Shown here: in pieces, positions 49,471 to 63,390 of the stretch
Layout: each line of letters starts with the position of its first letter
How positions within the stretch are numbered: position 1 is the stretch's first letter
From: Protonemura montana
Taxonomy: Eukaryota; Arthropoda; Insecta; Plecoptera; Nemouridae
DNA length: 64,000 nt
Reading direction: 5' to 3'
Assembly: GCA_947568835.1 (NCBI GenBank)
Contig: OX387606.1
Coordinates: 23,367,225 to 23,431,224 of the forward strand
The notes under the pieces: model-generated
What the model saw: the letters and a program-made list of their open reading frames with translations, nothing else
Told to the model about the DNA's origin: nothing
Database searches by the model: none
Program-made: the position numbers and the translations under genes

Positions 49471-52400
49471 GTCAACATTTTAAAACTAATACAATTCAAT
49501 TATATTCGCTCTAAAATTGCCTCTAGCCATATATCGTGCATGAGATATGAAATCAAATTTATTTTCAATATGTTATTCGACTTCCTAGGAGACAAGAAGT
49601 AAATGTTATATACGAAATATTCACAATTAAATAAAACGGTTCACATATTTGCCGGCACGGAGTGAACATATTACCGGCGTTACTCTCCGAAGTAACTTCG
49701 TCGCCGAATGCTAAATTAACGTAATATGAGAATACATTTCAATGCAGCATCATTGTACGAGAAAAAGATGTAGTTGAAAGCGTATACCTCCTCTCTTTCA
49801 ATCATCTCCCTTGCAAGAAGCGGGCGCCACTGAATAATACATCAGTCCCTACAAAGAAGTGAGGAGCATGACGCTGACTATTCCTATATACTAGTATATT
49901 TTCTAGACTTTGATGTCATCTCTTTATTTTCGCGTCCATGTGTACAGTGCTCACCCAGCTCGCTTCTCGTCCTCCATATTAGATAATCATTTTTCTTACA
50001 ATCACTTGGAAAGGGCATGATCAGCATATGCTGGTCGGATGTACGAAGATTATGATAAACCCATGAAGCATAGTATCGAAGATGAAAATGGATCTAGATA
50101 TCAGCTATTGCATAATTATTTGTGTGTTGCTTTTGTCGAGCGCCGCTCCGTCAAAGGGCTGTTCATGCATCGTGCTCATATTGTGTAACAGAGACTTCTT
50201 TGCTTATATGTTCCAAGATGAAAATACGATTCGGATATTTTTACTTGGTTTATGTTTCCCCTAAACGCAACCCGCAGAGCAAGTTATGAACTTAAGTTTA
50301 AACGATGTATTGGCGTAATGTTCCAACTTATGAGAAAAACTTGCGGCAATTCATAACGCAGCCTCTTGCCGATAATTCATCTTAATCAGCGCATGTTTAA
50401 CAAATTCCCCTGAACGCAGCCCGCAGAACAAATAACGGCACCTCCACAGCCAACGTCCACCTATTTCTACTCGTCCTCCGAACGACGCCGACGTCAGATG
50501 AACGTGGCTAAACGAACGCTGTCTACCGTGACGTCGAAATCCCGTTTACTCTCTTGTCCAGTGCCCCATGAGCCGACCCTGGGGGCGTTGACGTGCGACC
50601 GGAAGTGCAGGCGACGTGCCCGACAGCGACTGACCGAGGGTCGACTTGTACCCAACTTGCACAGAGAATAACGAGCGCTCTCCTCGTGGAAGACAGCTGG
50701 ATTGCACCCGTCGGTCGAGCGAGCTACCTCTCGGCGTGCAACTTGCCTAATTACGACGGCAGAGTTATGGACGGAAGGCGCCGCGACGGACGGCGCCGTG
50801 CACCTCGGTATTAACTTTAAGACCCCGGCCAAGTTCGACTCGGTAAACGTCGTGCTTGGAAACGGGTGGCGTCAGGAATTATTAATGGCGTCGAAAGAAG
50901 TGATTACTTTTCTTATTATTTTTTAAAGATTTTTGTGTGTGTGCCGTTTCATTCGCCGGTTATATGTGTGCTTTTCCCATCTGAAGAAAACGCCAAGAGC
51001 CCGGAGCGAAATCATGGTTCTCAATTCCCAGGCCAGCTAACTGCTGGCATCGCGGCTGGCTGGCAAAGGGTAAAACAATCTCCCCCGAGGCCGATTGGCG
51101 TGTGCCGTTATTATGTCCTCCCGGGCAGATGGTTTCATTCGTTATTCAAGTTTCCATCCATAAATCGCACGGCCGGTCGCTCGGCACCAGTGTCTCTGGA
51201 ACAACAAGGCTTATCGCCAGAGCGGACTCGAGACGTGCGAGTCGCGTCTGGAATACCTCGATACGGAGCGCCCCTCGGGGCACCCCCTCCCTCCCCCTGG
51301 CGTCGCGCTAAGGCGGCTAACTTCGGGGAACCCCTTGGGAGCGAAGACGGGGGCTTTGGCGCTCCCCGCCGATCCGCCAATTGTGCCGTGCCATGGTCGG
51401 CAACTACTCTCGGAGATACCGGGGAGGAATCTCACGAGTGTGCGACCACGCGAGGCAAACGCGGTGACTGTTGCACGGGTCCAAGCTTTGTTTTAGGTGA
51501 CCGGCTACCTCAATATGGCAATCCACTTTATGTCTTCACGCGAGTCAGCGGCATTTATACCAGTAAATCTCACGAGTCAGAATCAGCTGTCTTTCCGGTG
51601 ACTTTGGCAATCAGGCAAATTGGACTGCAAAGTTGTGCACATCACTAGGTCCTGACCTCGACTTGGCTGGCATCTCAATCCAATTCACTCCGGCATCAAA
51701 GAAGATGTTATGGTTTTTTTTGCCCGTCGATCACGGAGGGAAAAACGGAAGGGGGAACGTTCAGGAGTACTTAATTTTCTAACGCAAACTCGACTCGATT
51801 CACCAATAAAATAAGACGTATTTGCCAATAGGGAGAGGACGGTGCTGGCATCTCTAGCCAGGGGCCATTTGCATAACCTGGCTGAGGGATCGGATCTCAC
51901 AGCAGCAACTTTACAAAGTAAGATAATTAAAAGAAAACAAACTCTTCGGCGCAAAGCGAGACGCCGGCTCGGTTGTATTTCAGCAACGCCGCTCTGCTTA
52001 CACAAAGGGAACGTGGACGATTTGATTGAAACCATATAGGAAGCCACGCAAAGCCGTCAACCGGTTCTAGGAAAGCGAAATTTTAATTTGCGAAATTTTT
52101 CTTTCAATATTGTTTTTAATATTATTTCCCATCAACTTATAGGCAAAGTCGGTATCAAATTTTATCGATATGCCTTTTATTGTCAGATATCCATGGCTCT
52201 CCCCCCATCTCCCCTCCAAGACCTACTCAAACGTGATGGTATCACAGCGTGAAGGCGCACGACGCTAGCATTGCCCGATACATGAACAGAGTATGCACAT
52301 TTCACGCAGAGTTATACGAGGGATCGTGCGGCCATTTCTGCAAGACGTGCGGCAACTTTGTTTTGCTATTTGTTCTGCACTTTGACCTCCTTGCCATAGT

Positions 52401-52714
52401 GCCCACCCTCTCCGCGTTATTGTCAGAGTTCGGGGACACGGTCGCCACGATAGACATTACAATAGCGGTCGCCGCTTGTATTGCTCCGGCTCAAAAGTGA
52501 ACTTGGTTATGTGTTGGAGGGGATGGAAATTAAATTCCAGGCCACCAGGAACAACACTGATATGCAGTGTTTGTGCATTGCTCTGCGGTTATTCCGTTTT
52601 AAATTGACTGGTCCACAATTCCTTAGTCGTAATTATTGTTCGGTGCGAAGCGGGTAAGGTGTAGTCGAAGTGGAAAATAATTCACCTGTCTTTGTAGATG
52701 GTATTTTATTTCCA

Positions 52715-52901
52715 CTAATTAAAGAGGTGCTCCTTCAGAGCTTCTTCCCGAGCCAGCGAAGCCAAAGGTGTTCCCGTTTTATAACGTCCTGTATCTTCTC
52801 CAAACCTGGCCTCGTACAATGCATGCAACGCTTCTAGCTGAACACAATCTTGTCTCTTCTTGTCGGACAAATTTTTCCACGCCTCGCCAACATAAATTAC
52901 T
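52715..52901 (-). CDS. Possible terminal exon or gene remnant, unidentified
   Basis: On minus, after a possible acceptor (AACGATTAG ending near 52902), an open segment reads YVGEAWKNLSDKKRQDCVQL, then EALHALYEARFGEDTGRYK, and stops after KEHLFN. AATAAA lies a few bases past the stop. Composition and charge look protein-like. VGEAWKNLSDKKRQ faintly recalls helix 2 of an HMG box, but the rest does not clearly fit. It could be the last exon of a neighbouring minus-strand gene, a decayed copy or chance. Confidence 0.22.
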
Positions 52902-55900
52902 AATCGTTGCACACAAATTTATAGTTTTACAAATAAAATATTACAGTATGCACGTGGGGTGCAGAACAGTTTAAACGGGCGAAAGTAGTTTTTAACGGGT
53001 ACAAACTAAAACATTTTTACAGTGCTACTGGGAAGTGGCACCTGAGCGACAACCATAAAAATGTAACTCATAACTCATAACTATATTACATTTACAGATT
53101 GCGTTTGATCTCGTGCACAATTGCACTTGGAGTGCAACGATTGAAAATCTCAGCCTTTGCACAGAAGGTAGCCTGCAACTGTAGACGTCAGCTGTCAGGC
53201 AAAAGAACAACCGCTTGGCGTGCAGTTTCTGTGTACAAAACGATGTTTCAAGCATGCAATTTAATTACGAAGAGATGTTTGCATCCGAATATCGCAGAGT
53301 CGCCGAACAGCGCTCAAGCAGACGCTTACCTATTATGCACGATATACGTTATTAAATCCTAGCACTGATCTGACTCGTGAAAGCCAATTTACATAGAGCA
53401 TGGCGTCGGCGTCGGATCTGAATTGTGGAGGCGGGGGACGCCAGATGGCAGGACAAGCGCCGGCGGCCGCATCTGCTGCATAACTATTATCAAACGCGCG
53501 GCGCGGTGTGACAAAGTGAAAACGGGTACCTCAACCGTTTGCACGACGACTCCATTTTTCAGCCCCAGATCGCGAAGTTATCCGTGTTAAGTTCGGCCAC
53601 CTTTGATTCGGGCGATTCTGTACTAACTTTCCTAGAGGAGCGTTGTTAGCCAACCAATAGGCGGACTCGCTACCTAGCAACACGATTCATGTCCATGGCC
53701 TCAGGACAAGAAAGTGGAGAATTCGTGCGTAGCCCGGATTCGGGTCAGGCCGCAATCGCACAGAATTAAGTCCTCGTCAGCTAGCTAGAGGAACATAGCA
53801 TTTTAATTGAAACCGGGGTGCCAAGACTTGCGTGACTAGCACAACCGGATAGGAAAACGAATCTCGGTCCGTCACTCGGCAGCGACGTTGAGAAAACAGA
53901 TAACAATCATTCCAGTTTGTTTTCTGCGATTGCTTGTAATAACGTCTTTTGTGTTGTGTTGTATTGGCTGAGGCTGGAGGGTAGGAGCGAGACGTGTGAC
54001 GTGGCATGGAGGTGGGCGGGCGGGCGGAGGGGGGATGTTTGCCTCCAAAACGCAGAAACACAATTCAATCCGAGTTTTGTTGGCGGATGAAATTGCCTGA
54101 ACCAGATTACGGGGTCGTGATGCGACTCTCAGATAAGGCGATGAGATCGAAGACTGCCGCCGCCTCCGCCGCGTCGAACCAGCCTCAGGTTGTGAACGCG
54201 GCGGCGGCGACGACGACGACGCCGTTCTGCACGGTGGAAATAACGACGCCGACGCCGACGACGCTGAATTACTGCACGCGAGGTTGGGACGTGTTCGCAT
54301 GGTCGGTACTAGGATTCATTGCGTTTTGAGAGTTTAGAAAAGATTTTAATGGATGATAACATGGGAATCAGACAGAACTATTCGGAGCGATGTATTGTTT
54401 TATGGGCTTGCGCCATATGTGTGCCTCTAAATCTTCATAACCTCCGAGAGTGTGCTTGCTTGCGTATAGCAGTGCCTCGCGGTAGAATTTGTCATAATTT
54501 CTGAGTGCCATCATGATACTTATGGATGAACACAGCCTAGAGAGGTTGACTTGCAAGTGCGTTTGTTACCTGGAACAATGCCCTCGTGCAGGTACTTTCA
54601 CAGGTGACACACTCCTAATTGCCGGCAACAAAGCACTCGTTTTAAATGATAAACCGTCTCGGCAAGCCAGCAGCGACCTCCGTTTATCCTATCCGTCTTC
54701 GTCAGGAACAGGAGCCCAGAGCAGAATTCCGCCAAAGCCACTTTCGCACTTCGTTCAATTTACCAGGAGACACAGTCGATGTGGCGAGCGATCTTGTGTT
54801 CCAAATGATTTGCTCTGATTACGAATCCCTGAATTGTATTAAATTTCTCTGGATTATACGCATTAAAAGGCCATGCTGTCTGAGTGGTACGGGGAGCTAG
54901 TCGAAAGCAAACTCCCAAGTCTCGTCGATCGGAAGTTTCGAAGATGGAAACAATTGTACTTTCGAGTGCAACAGGAAGATTCCATTTGTAATTTCCTGGA
55001 ACCTGCCCGGTGTACGAGACGAGAGCAACTCCCGAACAATTCGATTGCTCGAAACCCCGTTCAGCGCCATCAAATATGATTGTTGAACTGCGCGGCAGAA
55101 TAAAATCTTCCCGGATCCGATATACCTATATACAACATCGTGCAAAGAAATAGCATCACGTCGTCGCCCCCAGCCTCCCTTCGCTTCCCGAGGCTTGAGA
55201 ACATTTCTCACATCTCTCATCACCTACACAAGCAGTAAAACGCCTTGCAATCTTTGTGCGAGGATCGATTCCACCTTTGCCTCAGCACCTACCCCCCCTC
55301 CAACCATCCGGCAGACTCGACCAAGGGTAGCACCGTATACCCTCGAAGGTAAGGATGCATTACAATAAACTTACATCAAAAATACACAGTATCGACTGTT
55401 TTGCAATGAAACAATAAATAACCTGTCAATAAAATGCTTCTTGTAGTAATAACAATTTGTTAGCTCGATCTAGTGCTACGATAAATCTTCTGCCCTGACA
55501 CCTGGTATTGGTTGATATTTCTTGCTGTTTTCGCTGTGCTCGTTGTTTTCAGTCACGCGACGCAATCGGACGCGTGTCACGGCACATAAAAAGCACGCGT
55601 CTTCCTCCGCACATAACAATACACCCAATTAAACGACTCTTGGATGACGCCGTCAGGAAGGGTGCCTGGGTGCTGTGCCGGCAGTCGGCTAGCAGCTAGC
55701 GTCGATCCACGCGCCATGGATCGCTCTGCCCCCGTAACACGACCGCAGAGCGCCGGGCGGCTCGCGAGCGCTCTCTGTCCGAGGGGGCGCCCAAGCTATA
55801 CATGCTACATGCTTACCGCCACGTAAATCAGGACGATTTATCGTCGCTAGTTGCGGCCGGGTGCTAACTTCATGCTGTTTGTGTTGCGGAATCCGCCTCG

Positions 55901-58900
55901 GCGAATGACAAGCGGGTAAAAATCTTATTGCCATGTTCGCGCGCGGCCTCGACTCGTGTGAGTCTAGCGCCTCGTGGCCCGGGCGACGTTGGATTTAAAT
56001 TAATATCAAGTGATATAGCGTGAGTGCACGAGCCGAATTTTTAGCGTGGCATTGCGAATGAGAGAGAGTTGTAAAGACGCGAGGGAAAGTCGGCGAGGAG
56101 GAGAAAAATCGCGGTTTTCCTGGAGCACGGTGCAAAGGAAAGCGTGTACGCTTTTCCGGGATGAGGACGAGACGGGGAGGATGGAACGAGGAAGCGGACG
56201 ATGATAAATATAGAAGTCGAGCGGGGAATATTACATCGGGGAAACGTTTCAGGTATTTTATAATTACTCGGGTCTCAATTTGTCAGCCGCCTTTCATCGA
56301 ATCGTAAACCTTTTTACTTGATTTTTTTTTGTGTGTTTGTTAATATTGCGCAGTTTGTGCGAATGCTTGAAGATTGCTACAAAGATTCTGTAACTGTGCT
56401 CTGAAATTCAAACAAGTTGTCTAAGTGTTCAAACGCGTGGAATGTGAATAAAGTTAATTCTTATGCTTGAAGCACAAGGAACTATTGTCGAGCAAATTAT
56501 TGTTAATGAAGGCACCTGAAAGAATTCAGGTTTGACGTTTCAATTGTTCGCCGCCAGTTTTCATTTCCGTCACACTTTTAATCAGAGCAGAACGAAGCTT
56601 CCGAAACGCCCTCGATACCCCAGTGGTTCCCAGTGGAAGTTGGTAAAGATGCGGGATTCCTTTGCACAGCACTCATGCGGGAAGCTTCGGTCCTTCGACC
56701 GACCGCTCAAGAGGTCGGTCAACACCAGCCCAGCAAGAGCTGCGCCCTCGAGTGGTCTTCATAACGTCGATGGTTTTATAGACGACGCCATCAACTTGGC
56801 GACGCCGACAATATATCCATTAATTACAGGCTTCGCGACGCCGGGGACGCCGTTTGCTCAGCACTTGCTCGACGCCCCACCCCCCTTTCCCCGTGCAGGG
56901 AGTTGCGATGCTCAATCACATCCAGAAAGAATCATAATCCAACGTTTACTCAAACACCATTAATCTCCCGCTCGAGCGCAAAGCTCTTTCAAGTTTGCTA
57001 TTCGGATTCCATATGTCCGTTTGCAAGTCATCTAGAAACGTCGGTCATCTGCACGAGCCAGTCGTGTTCCAATAGACTGTGTAATCAAAGTCTTAGGCGG
57101 TGCACAAGAAACCCGGCCCGGTGTACGAACTTTCTTGACGTCGATTGAGCTGTACACGCTCTTTCTTATGACATTCATTGTTTGCTAAGCGCGAGTCGTG
57201 CCGGGAAAAAGTGATACCAACGAGCTAGTGATGAAGACAAGAGAAATGGTCGAGAATGTTAAAGAGGAAGGATTACCGTGAGGGTACAGGGGTCGAGTCC
57301 TCCTGAACCCGAGGGCGGCGTCTACACGGACCGACAGGGTGGAAGCTGGAGGGGGTCAGGACCATTAATTACAGGGGCAGACACGCCGGCTGCCGGCAAC
57401 TATGCCACCAAGTGCACCAGCATGTGAAATTGGTTCGCCGGCCCCGGAGGGATGTATATTGACCTTCGTCTCTCATCTCCCGGCCGCACATCAAACGGCA
57501 TCCTTACGGCAACAAAAACACACCGATGCCATTCGACTTTTTTTCTGGAGTGCGCACACTTGCAGTTCAAGTCGCCGTGGGAAATATTAGTTTCCCTTTA
57601 TTTTTCAGCTCCGAGTCAAGTTGGCTGCGGCACTCCACTCGCTATGATTGATAATCGTGTAAAGTTGTGACGCACGTCAGGAAAACAACGACCGTTCTGT
57701 CGTGGACGATTCTGATCTCGAGCAGGAATCCCAAGAAGGACAAGCGGTTTCCCTTCCCTGAACACGACCCGCTTTCCTGGGCGACTGCATGAAGTCATTT
57801 AAAGCGTAGCCTTCCACGGAATTGCCATCTGGAGGGCACTTAACGCTGCCGTTCAGGGCAGCTCTCAAACTTTCCAAACCTGCGGAGGAGCATTATTTGA
57901 TGTTGTTTTTTTTTCTCAGGTCTACTTTGTCCTGATGAACACTGGCAAAATGGTTCCACATAGCAAAAAGAACTGCTGTCTTCTTGCACGACTTCATTAT
58001 AAAACTCTAATCATTTTCAAGTGTCGCTAAGCCTTGAAGCTGGTTGGACAGGACGCTCCGGGTATTAGGCAGGCAACTTGCATTTTCGTCGCCGAGTTTT
58101 CCGGGTGTAATAAGGATAAGTTTCATTAGTCTTGTTTGTTCGGCGTGCCTGGGAAACTTGTCGGCGGGCGGTTGGTATAATGTGATGGCCTAGACCGCCC
58201 GGGCATATTACTATGCACACGAGTCCGTGATCGTAACAAGGGATATTGCCAGCACCTGGCCGGTAACTATTATTTATGAATCACCTGCCACGTTGGATCT
58301 AGTACCTATACCTAGGCGCGGTAGCGGCGGCAAGTGGTAAAGTTTTGCATAAGAAGTTGCTGGCTGCTAGAAGCCGCGCGATGGTTCGACGGCGTGGGTC
58401 GCGCGGGTGAGCGATGTTGCAGTAATGTACAGGGAACGATGCGCCGTAACGAGGGCGTTTCAACAGGGTGGGGTAGACCGAAATTAGACGACAGTAAATT
58501 TGCGGCAAAGAAAATGTTTTCTTGGCTAAATTCGATTCGACGTTCGTTCGTTCGTTCGCTCGCTCGTCTCGCAGACTTGTCGTCGCTAAGAAAGTGAAAA
58601 GGCTTAAGTTGGAGAGCGTCTCGACATCTGCTAGAGACAAAATATTCACCGATAAAAAAATCGTTGTCATTTTCTTACCAGAGTTTTTGTCCAGCGTGGC
58701 TTATCTGATGAAAATTGTCGACAGAGGTCTTTTGAATTCCTTTAAATATAGTTTTTTGCGGAAATTAAACGCGATAACGATTCTCTCAGATCTTTTAAGA
58801 AGGACGAAGAGAAAATATGAAAGCCCGCAGCTTTCGTCGCCGTTCCAGCGTGGCTAATTGATCAAGAAAAGTGAGTGACGTCATTATCCAGGACGCTCGA

Positions 58901-59806
58901 CGGCGATGAGACATTGGACTACGCAATCCACGTCCGGAAAATATGGTTTTCCGATGTCGGGAAACTCGGGAAACTCAGCCTCGTGCTCGGAAAACGAATC
59001 GCGCGAATAAACTCTTGTGTACCGGATGTAACGCCTTCCTCCGCCACGCGCCCTCGTATCTCGTGGCAACCGGATGTGACGTGCCATCACTGTAAGATTT
59101 GTACACGTTTATTAGAAATCACCCGGCGGGTGTGAGTGAGAGGGTGGGGGTGGGGGGGAGGGGGGCGAAGAGGGGGCAGGGGGACATTCTATATTCAGTG
59201 TTGCTGGCTTGCCGCTATTGTTGTAATAATTTTCAGAAGAAGAAATTTCTTAATAATATCCTTTTGAATTCACGGTCGGAGGGAAGGGAATGCAATATCG
59301 CGGGCTGCCCTTTTTATTGCTGAAGCAAAACAGTCGCGAGCAGTTACGCGACAGAAGCCGCTGTTTGCATGAAAATTGCTAAAAATTGCTGAAAATTGCT
59401 GAAATTTTCTGACTACAATCTTTGATTGAACAAAGGCAAAGCAGGGCCCCGGCGCTCCTGCCGCAACCACTCAGAGCACCTTGAACAGAAGTGAAATAAC
59501 GCCCGGCATTTGAAATTCACACGAAACAAATGCACCAATTGCCAAATTCTCTCTCGGCTTCGGCGAGCCTGATTGGAATTTCAAAAAAACCGAACTGCGA
59601 GGCTGGTGCCGTGGGGCCGTGGGGCCGTGGGGGTCGGGGGTCGGGGTTCGGGGCAATCACGTTATAAAAACACAGACGCATTGGAATTCGAGCGAGTGTC
59701 GCGCGGCGTGACGTCACTCCAGACTTTCCACTTTTCTGAATAATTAACCTCGCGCTCAATTTCCTTCTAAGTGGAAAAACAGCTGTCAGCATCTGACACG
59801 TCTGCA

Positions 59807-59835
59807 GGGGGGGGGGGGGCACGGGGGGGGGGGGG
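59807..59835 (+). repeat. Two adjacent G13 runs
   Basis: G13, a CAC spacer, then G13. The G density is compatible with a G-quadruplex. Confidence 0.9.
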
Positions 59836-60217
59836 AGGTCTGCATTCTAAAGATATCGCGCTGATCGAGGTCATTAACATTCGCCAATGAGAAACGCTGC
59901 TCTCGTTTATTGACAGCTCGTCGATATTATCGGGATTATTCTGTTCGAAAAAACGCCCGATTGACATCGCGAGGAACCGCATTGCAATGAACTGCCGAAC
60001 CAATCGGCGAGGTTCACACGAGGGCGACCCGAGCTCGGATTGGTCACATCTTAGTGGACCTCGTGATCTTCTACTAATGTGCGGTCATCTCCCAACTGAA
60101 TTCAATATTCTGATCCATTGAAAAGTGCTTGGTATTTCATTTGATACCGTATCAGGTTTCCCCGAGTGAACGGGAAGCATTTGCAAAGTTGTTCTCATTT
60201 CCGTGAAATGCAAACTT

Positions 60218-60240
60218 CCCCCCCCCCCCCCCCCCCCCCC
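60218..60240 (+). repeat. C23 homopolymer run
   Basis: Twenty-three consecutive C, 380 bp from the G13 pair. Confidence 0.9.
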
Positions 60241-63208
60241 GTGTGTGCCAATCGACATCGGATACCTTCTGGTACTTACTTCTCTCCTCCTTCAAATATA
60301 TCGACTTGTGTTCTCGCTTAACCAAACAGCGATGGCGAATCAGGGGCATGGGGGGGGGTGGAAACAGGGGCAGGGGGGATCAGCTGTTAAACATACCAAT
60401 AAAACGCAGACGACGAAGAATATCATCTATAATTTATTTTGAATCCTCATGACCGTTTCTTCAGTCACGGAAATCTCTAAATTTTCCGTCGCTCGGTCTC
60501 CCTGTCTTCCCCCCTTGCCACCCCCGTGTCGTGGAGGTGGCGGCAGGCGAGCCTGGTGAACGCTGATAAAGCGTGGGATTTTCACCATCGGGCTCCCCAG
60601 TCGGCGATGTGCATCCCCTGCCCCTGGTCGTTGTGCATCATGTGGGGGGACGGCAAGGGTCCACGCTACTCCAACGCACACCTACAACGCCGTCCTCGCT
60701 GAACGTGCAAACCCAGTACGGAGCCGATGTGTGCGATAGAGTCCAAGTAATCCACGCCACGAATTAAAACGCACACTTACACAAACTGGCCACAGTTTGC
60801 TTTTCTTTTTATCGCGATTGAAATGTTCGCGTGGCTATCTGCTTAAGCGGACTCAGATCTAAAGACTTAAATAAATCATGCTTCGCCCCGCTCGACTTAA
60901 ATAAAAACCATGCCACTAAATCCGGAGAATGATTGAAAGTTATTCCATGTTGTTTTGTCGTCTGACAAGCAAGTCGACGAAAACCCGGCTCCTCCACGAC
61001 GCCGAGAGGATCGCGTCGAGTGGGTTTTCTTTGCCCATAGAGCCGCCGGATATTTGTCTAAGCGATCGGTTCCTCGCGACGGGTTTGATAGCGATCCCTT
61101 GCTATCGTTGGCGTCGTCCCAAGCCAATCAAATGGCCGACGATGTGCCGCTTCATCTACCCCCATGCCGCGGGTGGAAACTACGACGTCTTCGTGTCGAC
61201 TCGGCGGATAAGAATGGGGGAAAAGAGACACCTGAACAGAGATTTTCCTCTCGCCTCCTCTGTTTCTGCTCGGGTGGCGACTGTCATTGTATCCGGGAGG
61301 CTTATGACGTCATAAATATCACGGCCATTGTGGGCTGCGTTGCATAATCATACGGTAAAAGGCCGTTACATTAGTATAATATTACCTTCCTGTACCGGGG
61401 CGATGGTATACGAGACCCTTCATATTTATTAACGTTGGGACAGTGCAGAAATCTGGGCTTCATCGTTCCGTGTTGGAAATACTTTGCTTTATTTCTTAAT
61501 GAAGTCGGCTACCTTTGATGGCAGCATTTGAACTTCAACCAACACATAGACTTGTGCTTCTGTCGAAAAAGTGTTCTCCCTCGCCGTGTAAGACGCAGTC
61601 GAAGGAGATGTTTTGTCTCCGCTTACTGTATCGTACAGTGCTCCGAAGCATGTAGTGATTATTTTCTGTCCCAACAGCTCACCACCTACACCCTTTCCTG
61701 TCGATATAGCGCTCTGTGATGGGGAGAGGGTGGATTCTGAGAGAAGTGATTGTAATCTTTCTCTTACATCTCCCCCCCATCTCGCTCCATCCACCCCTCA
61801 AGGAAATCTGTTGCCAGAGGTGTTACTTACAGAGTCACGAGCTGAGAGCTCGCGTAACAATACCCGCTCTCATTAATTCGTTAATTAATCCTGTTTTCTC
61901 AAAGCAGCTAATGAAACAATTACAACTGGAGGCCGTGAAGAAGAACACCTCAAGCTGCTGGTTTCGTGTTCCGACGTCGCCGACGGAGAGGCGTTGGCGA
62001 CAACAAACCCCCATTCAGGCGAAATAATGGGAGTAATCTCTCAATCCCAATTACACGAGTACCGTTCCTGCTCGCTCTGTCTCTCTCTCTCTCTATGTCT
62101 TTACGTGCCACCGGGTGAGAAGGGTTGTAATGCATATCGTTCTCTGTTTCCATTGTTTCTGCAGAAGGTTCTCGCTAATCTAATTGATTGATTATTCGCA
62201 AACCAAGACGATAGTGTTTCGTTCTCTCTATAGAAACGGTTCGTGCGCCGCCCACGTTCCTCACCGGCGCTGCCGTCGCGCCTCGTGCAAACCATGGCTC
62301 AGTCGCCAAGCGCTTTCGGAAACGCAGCAACAATTAAAAACTGCTTGTAAAACTTTCGGGCGCGTTTAACTCAGAAATAATCCTGTTAAAGGCCCGCTAA
62401 CTCGAATGATGGCCGCCGTATAGGCTCGAGAGCCACGGGCATGCCGGCAGAAAACGTGCCACGGTATTCTATTATTCGCGTTTACGGGTGGTCGCTAGAT
62501 GGGGAAATGAATGGATTCTGAAATAAATTACGTTAAGTGATAGTTTCCTGTTATAAACGAGATTATTTCGATCGTTAGCGTTTTGCCAGTGAATGTGGTG
62601 GCAACATTCGAGGTCGCATGTCTGCCACTAGTTTCACCTCGTCCCATGCGCGGTGCAGGTATCGGACGAGCGAGGGTGCTGTTGGCGTGTCCACCGTTGC
62701 ACTCCATGATTCATCGTAATGATGATAATTCTAATGAACAATGATGGAGCCTGCAGGGGGGGGGGAGGGGGCTTTAAATTGAGTTACTCGTTTGCTCGCT
62801 GCTCATGTCGCTGGCAAAGAAGCCGCTGGAAGTTTGCGGACACGAAAGGGTATCCCAAAATGGCGTGTGCATGGTCGTCAAAATGCTCCGCTGTGCAGTC
62901 GCACACGATTAGCATGGCGCGGATCCGTAATGATTTGCCTGTCAGTGTATAATGCCTTCATTGTGGGTCGAACCAGGTTTGAGCATGTTTGAAGCTTACT
63001 GTTAAACGTCCTGCTGAGCGGACGACCTGGAAACACGTGGTGCCGGTAGCTGAAGTCAGGTGGCGCTTGCGACTGCGATTCTAAATAAACCTAGATAATA
63101 ATTAAGAAATAACGACTCAAAATATCGATAAATATTTGTCGATTATTGAGGTGAGCGTAAAAGAAGATTCACTCAGTAACTCTTAAGACTCCAAACAGGA
63201 GCAACCAC

Positions 63209-63258
<50 letters not shown>
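63209..63258 (+). repeat. (TTA)n microsatellite
   Basis: About 50 bp of TTA/ATT repeats form the tail end of the retroposon inserted at 63210-63390. Confidence 0.95.
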
Positions 63259-63390
63259 GAACACTTTAACCGTCTCAAAAATGTATGTTATATATTTCTC
63301 TAATATTTCTCTATAATGACTCTATATTTCATAATAATAAAATACCCCGCGTATTGCAAGCGTTTGCAATTAAAATAAGATTTCATCAAA
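63210..63390 (-). mobile_element. Hairpin retroposon, copy 3, 13-bp target duplication, (TTA)n tail
   Basis: The insertion lies between direct repeats AGGAGCAACCACT (63197-63209 and 63391-63403). Read on minus it starts TTTGATGAAATCTTAT, then GCAAACGCTTGCAATACG and GGGGTATTTTATTATTATG, and contains GAGACGGTTAAAGTGTTC. It ends in a roughly 50-bp (ATA/TAA) tail seen on plus as (TTA)n. The tRNA-like middle is replaced by AT-rich sequence. It is nested inside the foldback repeat at 62985-63480, so it inserted later. Confidence 0.7.

Noticed and set aside
50866..51648. Longest open frame in the window (260 codons, plus strand)
   Set aside because: GC-rich DNA open in several frames, low-complexity Pro/Gly/Arg content, no domain, and overlapping open frames on both strands.
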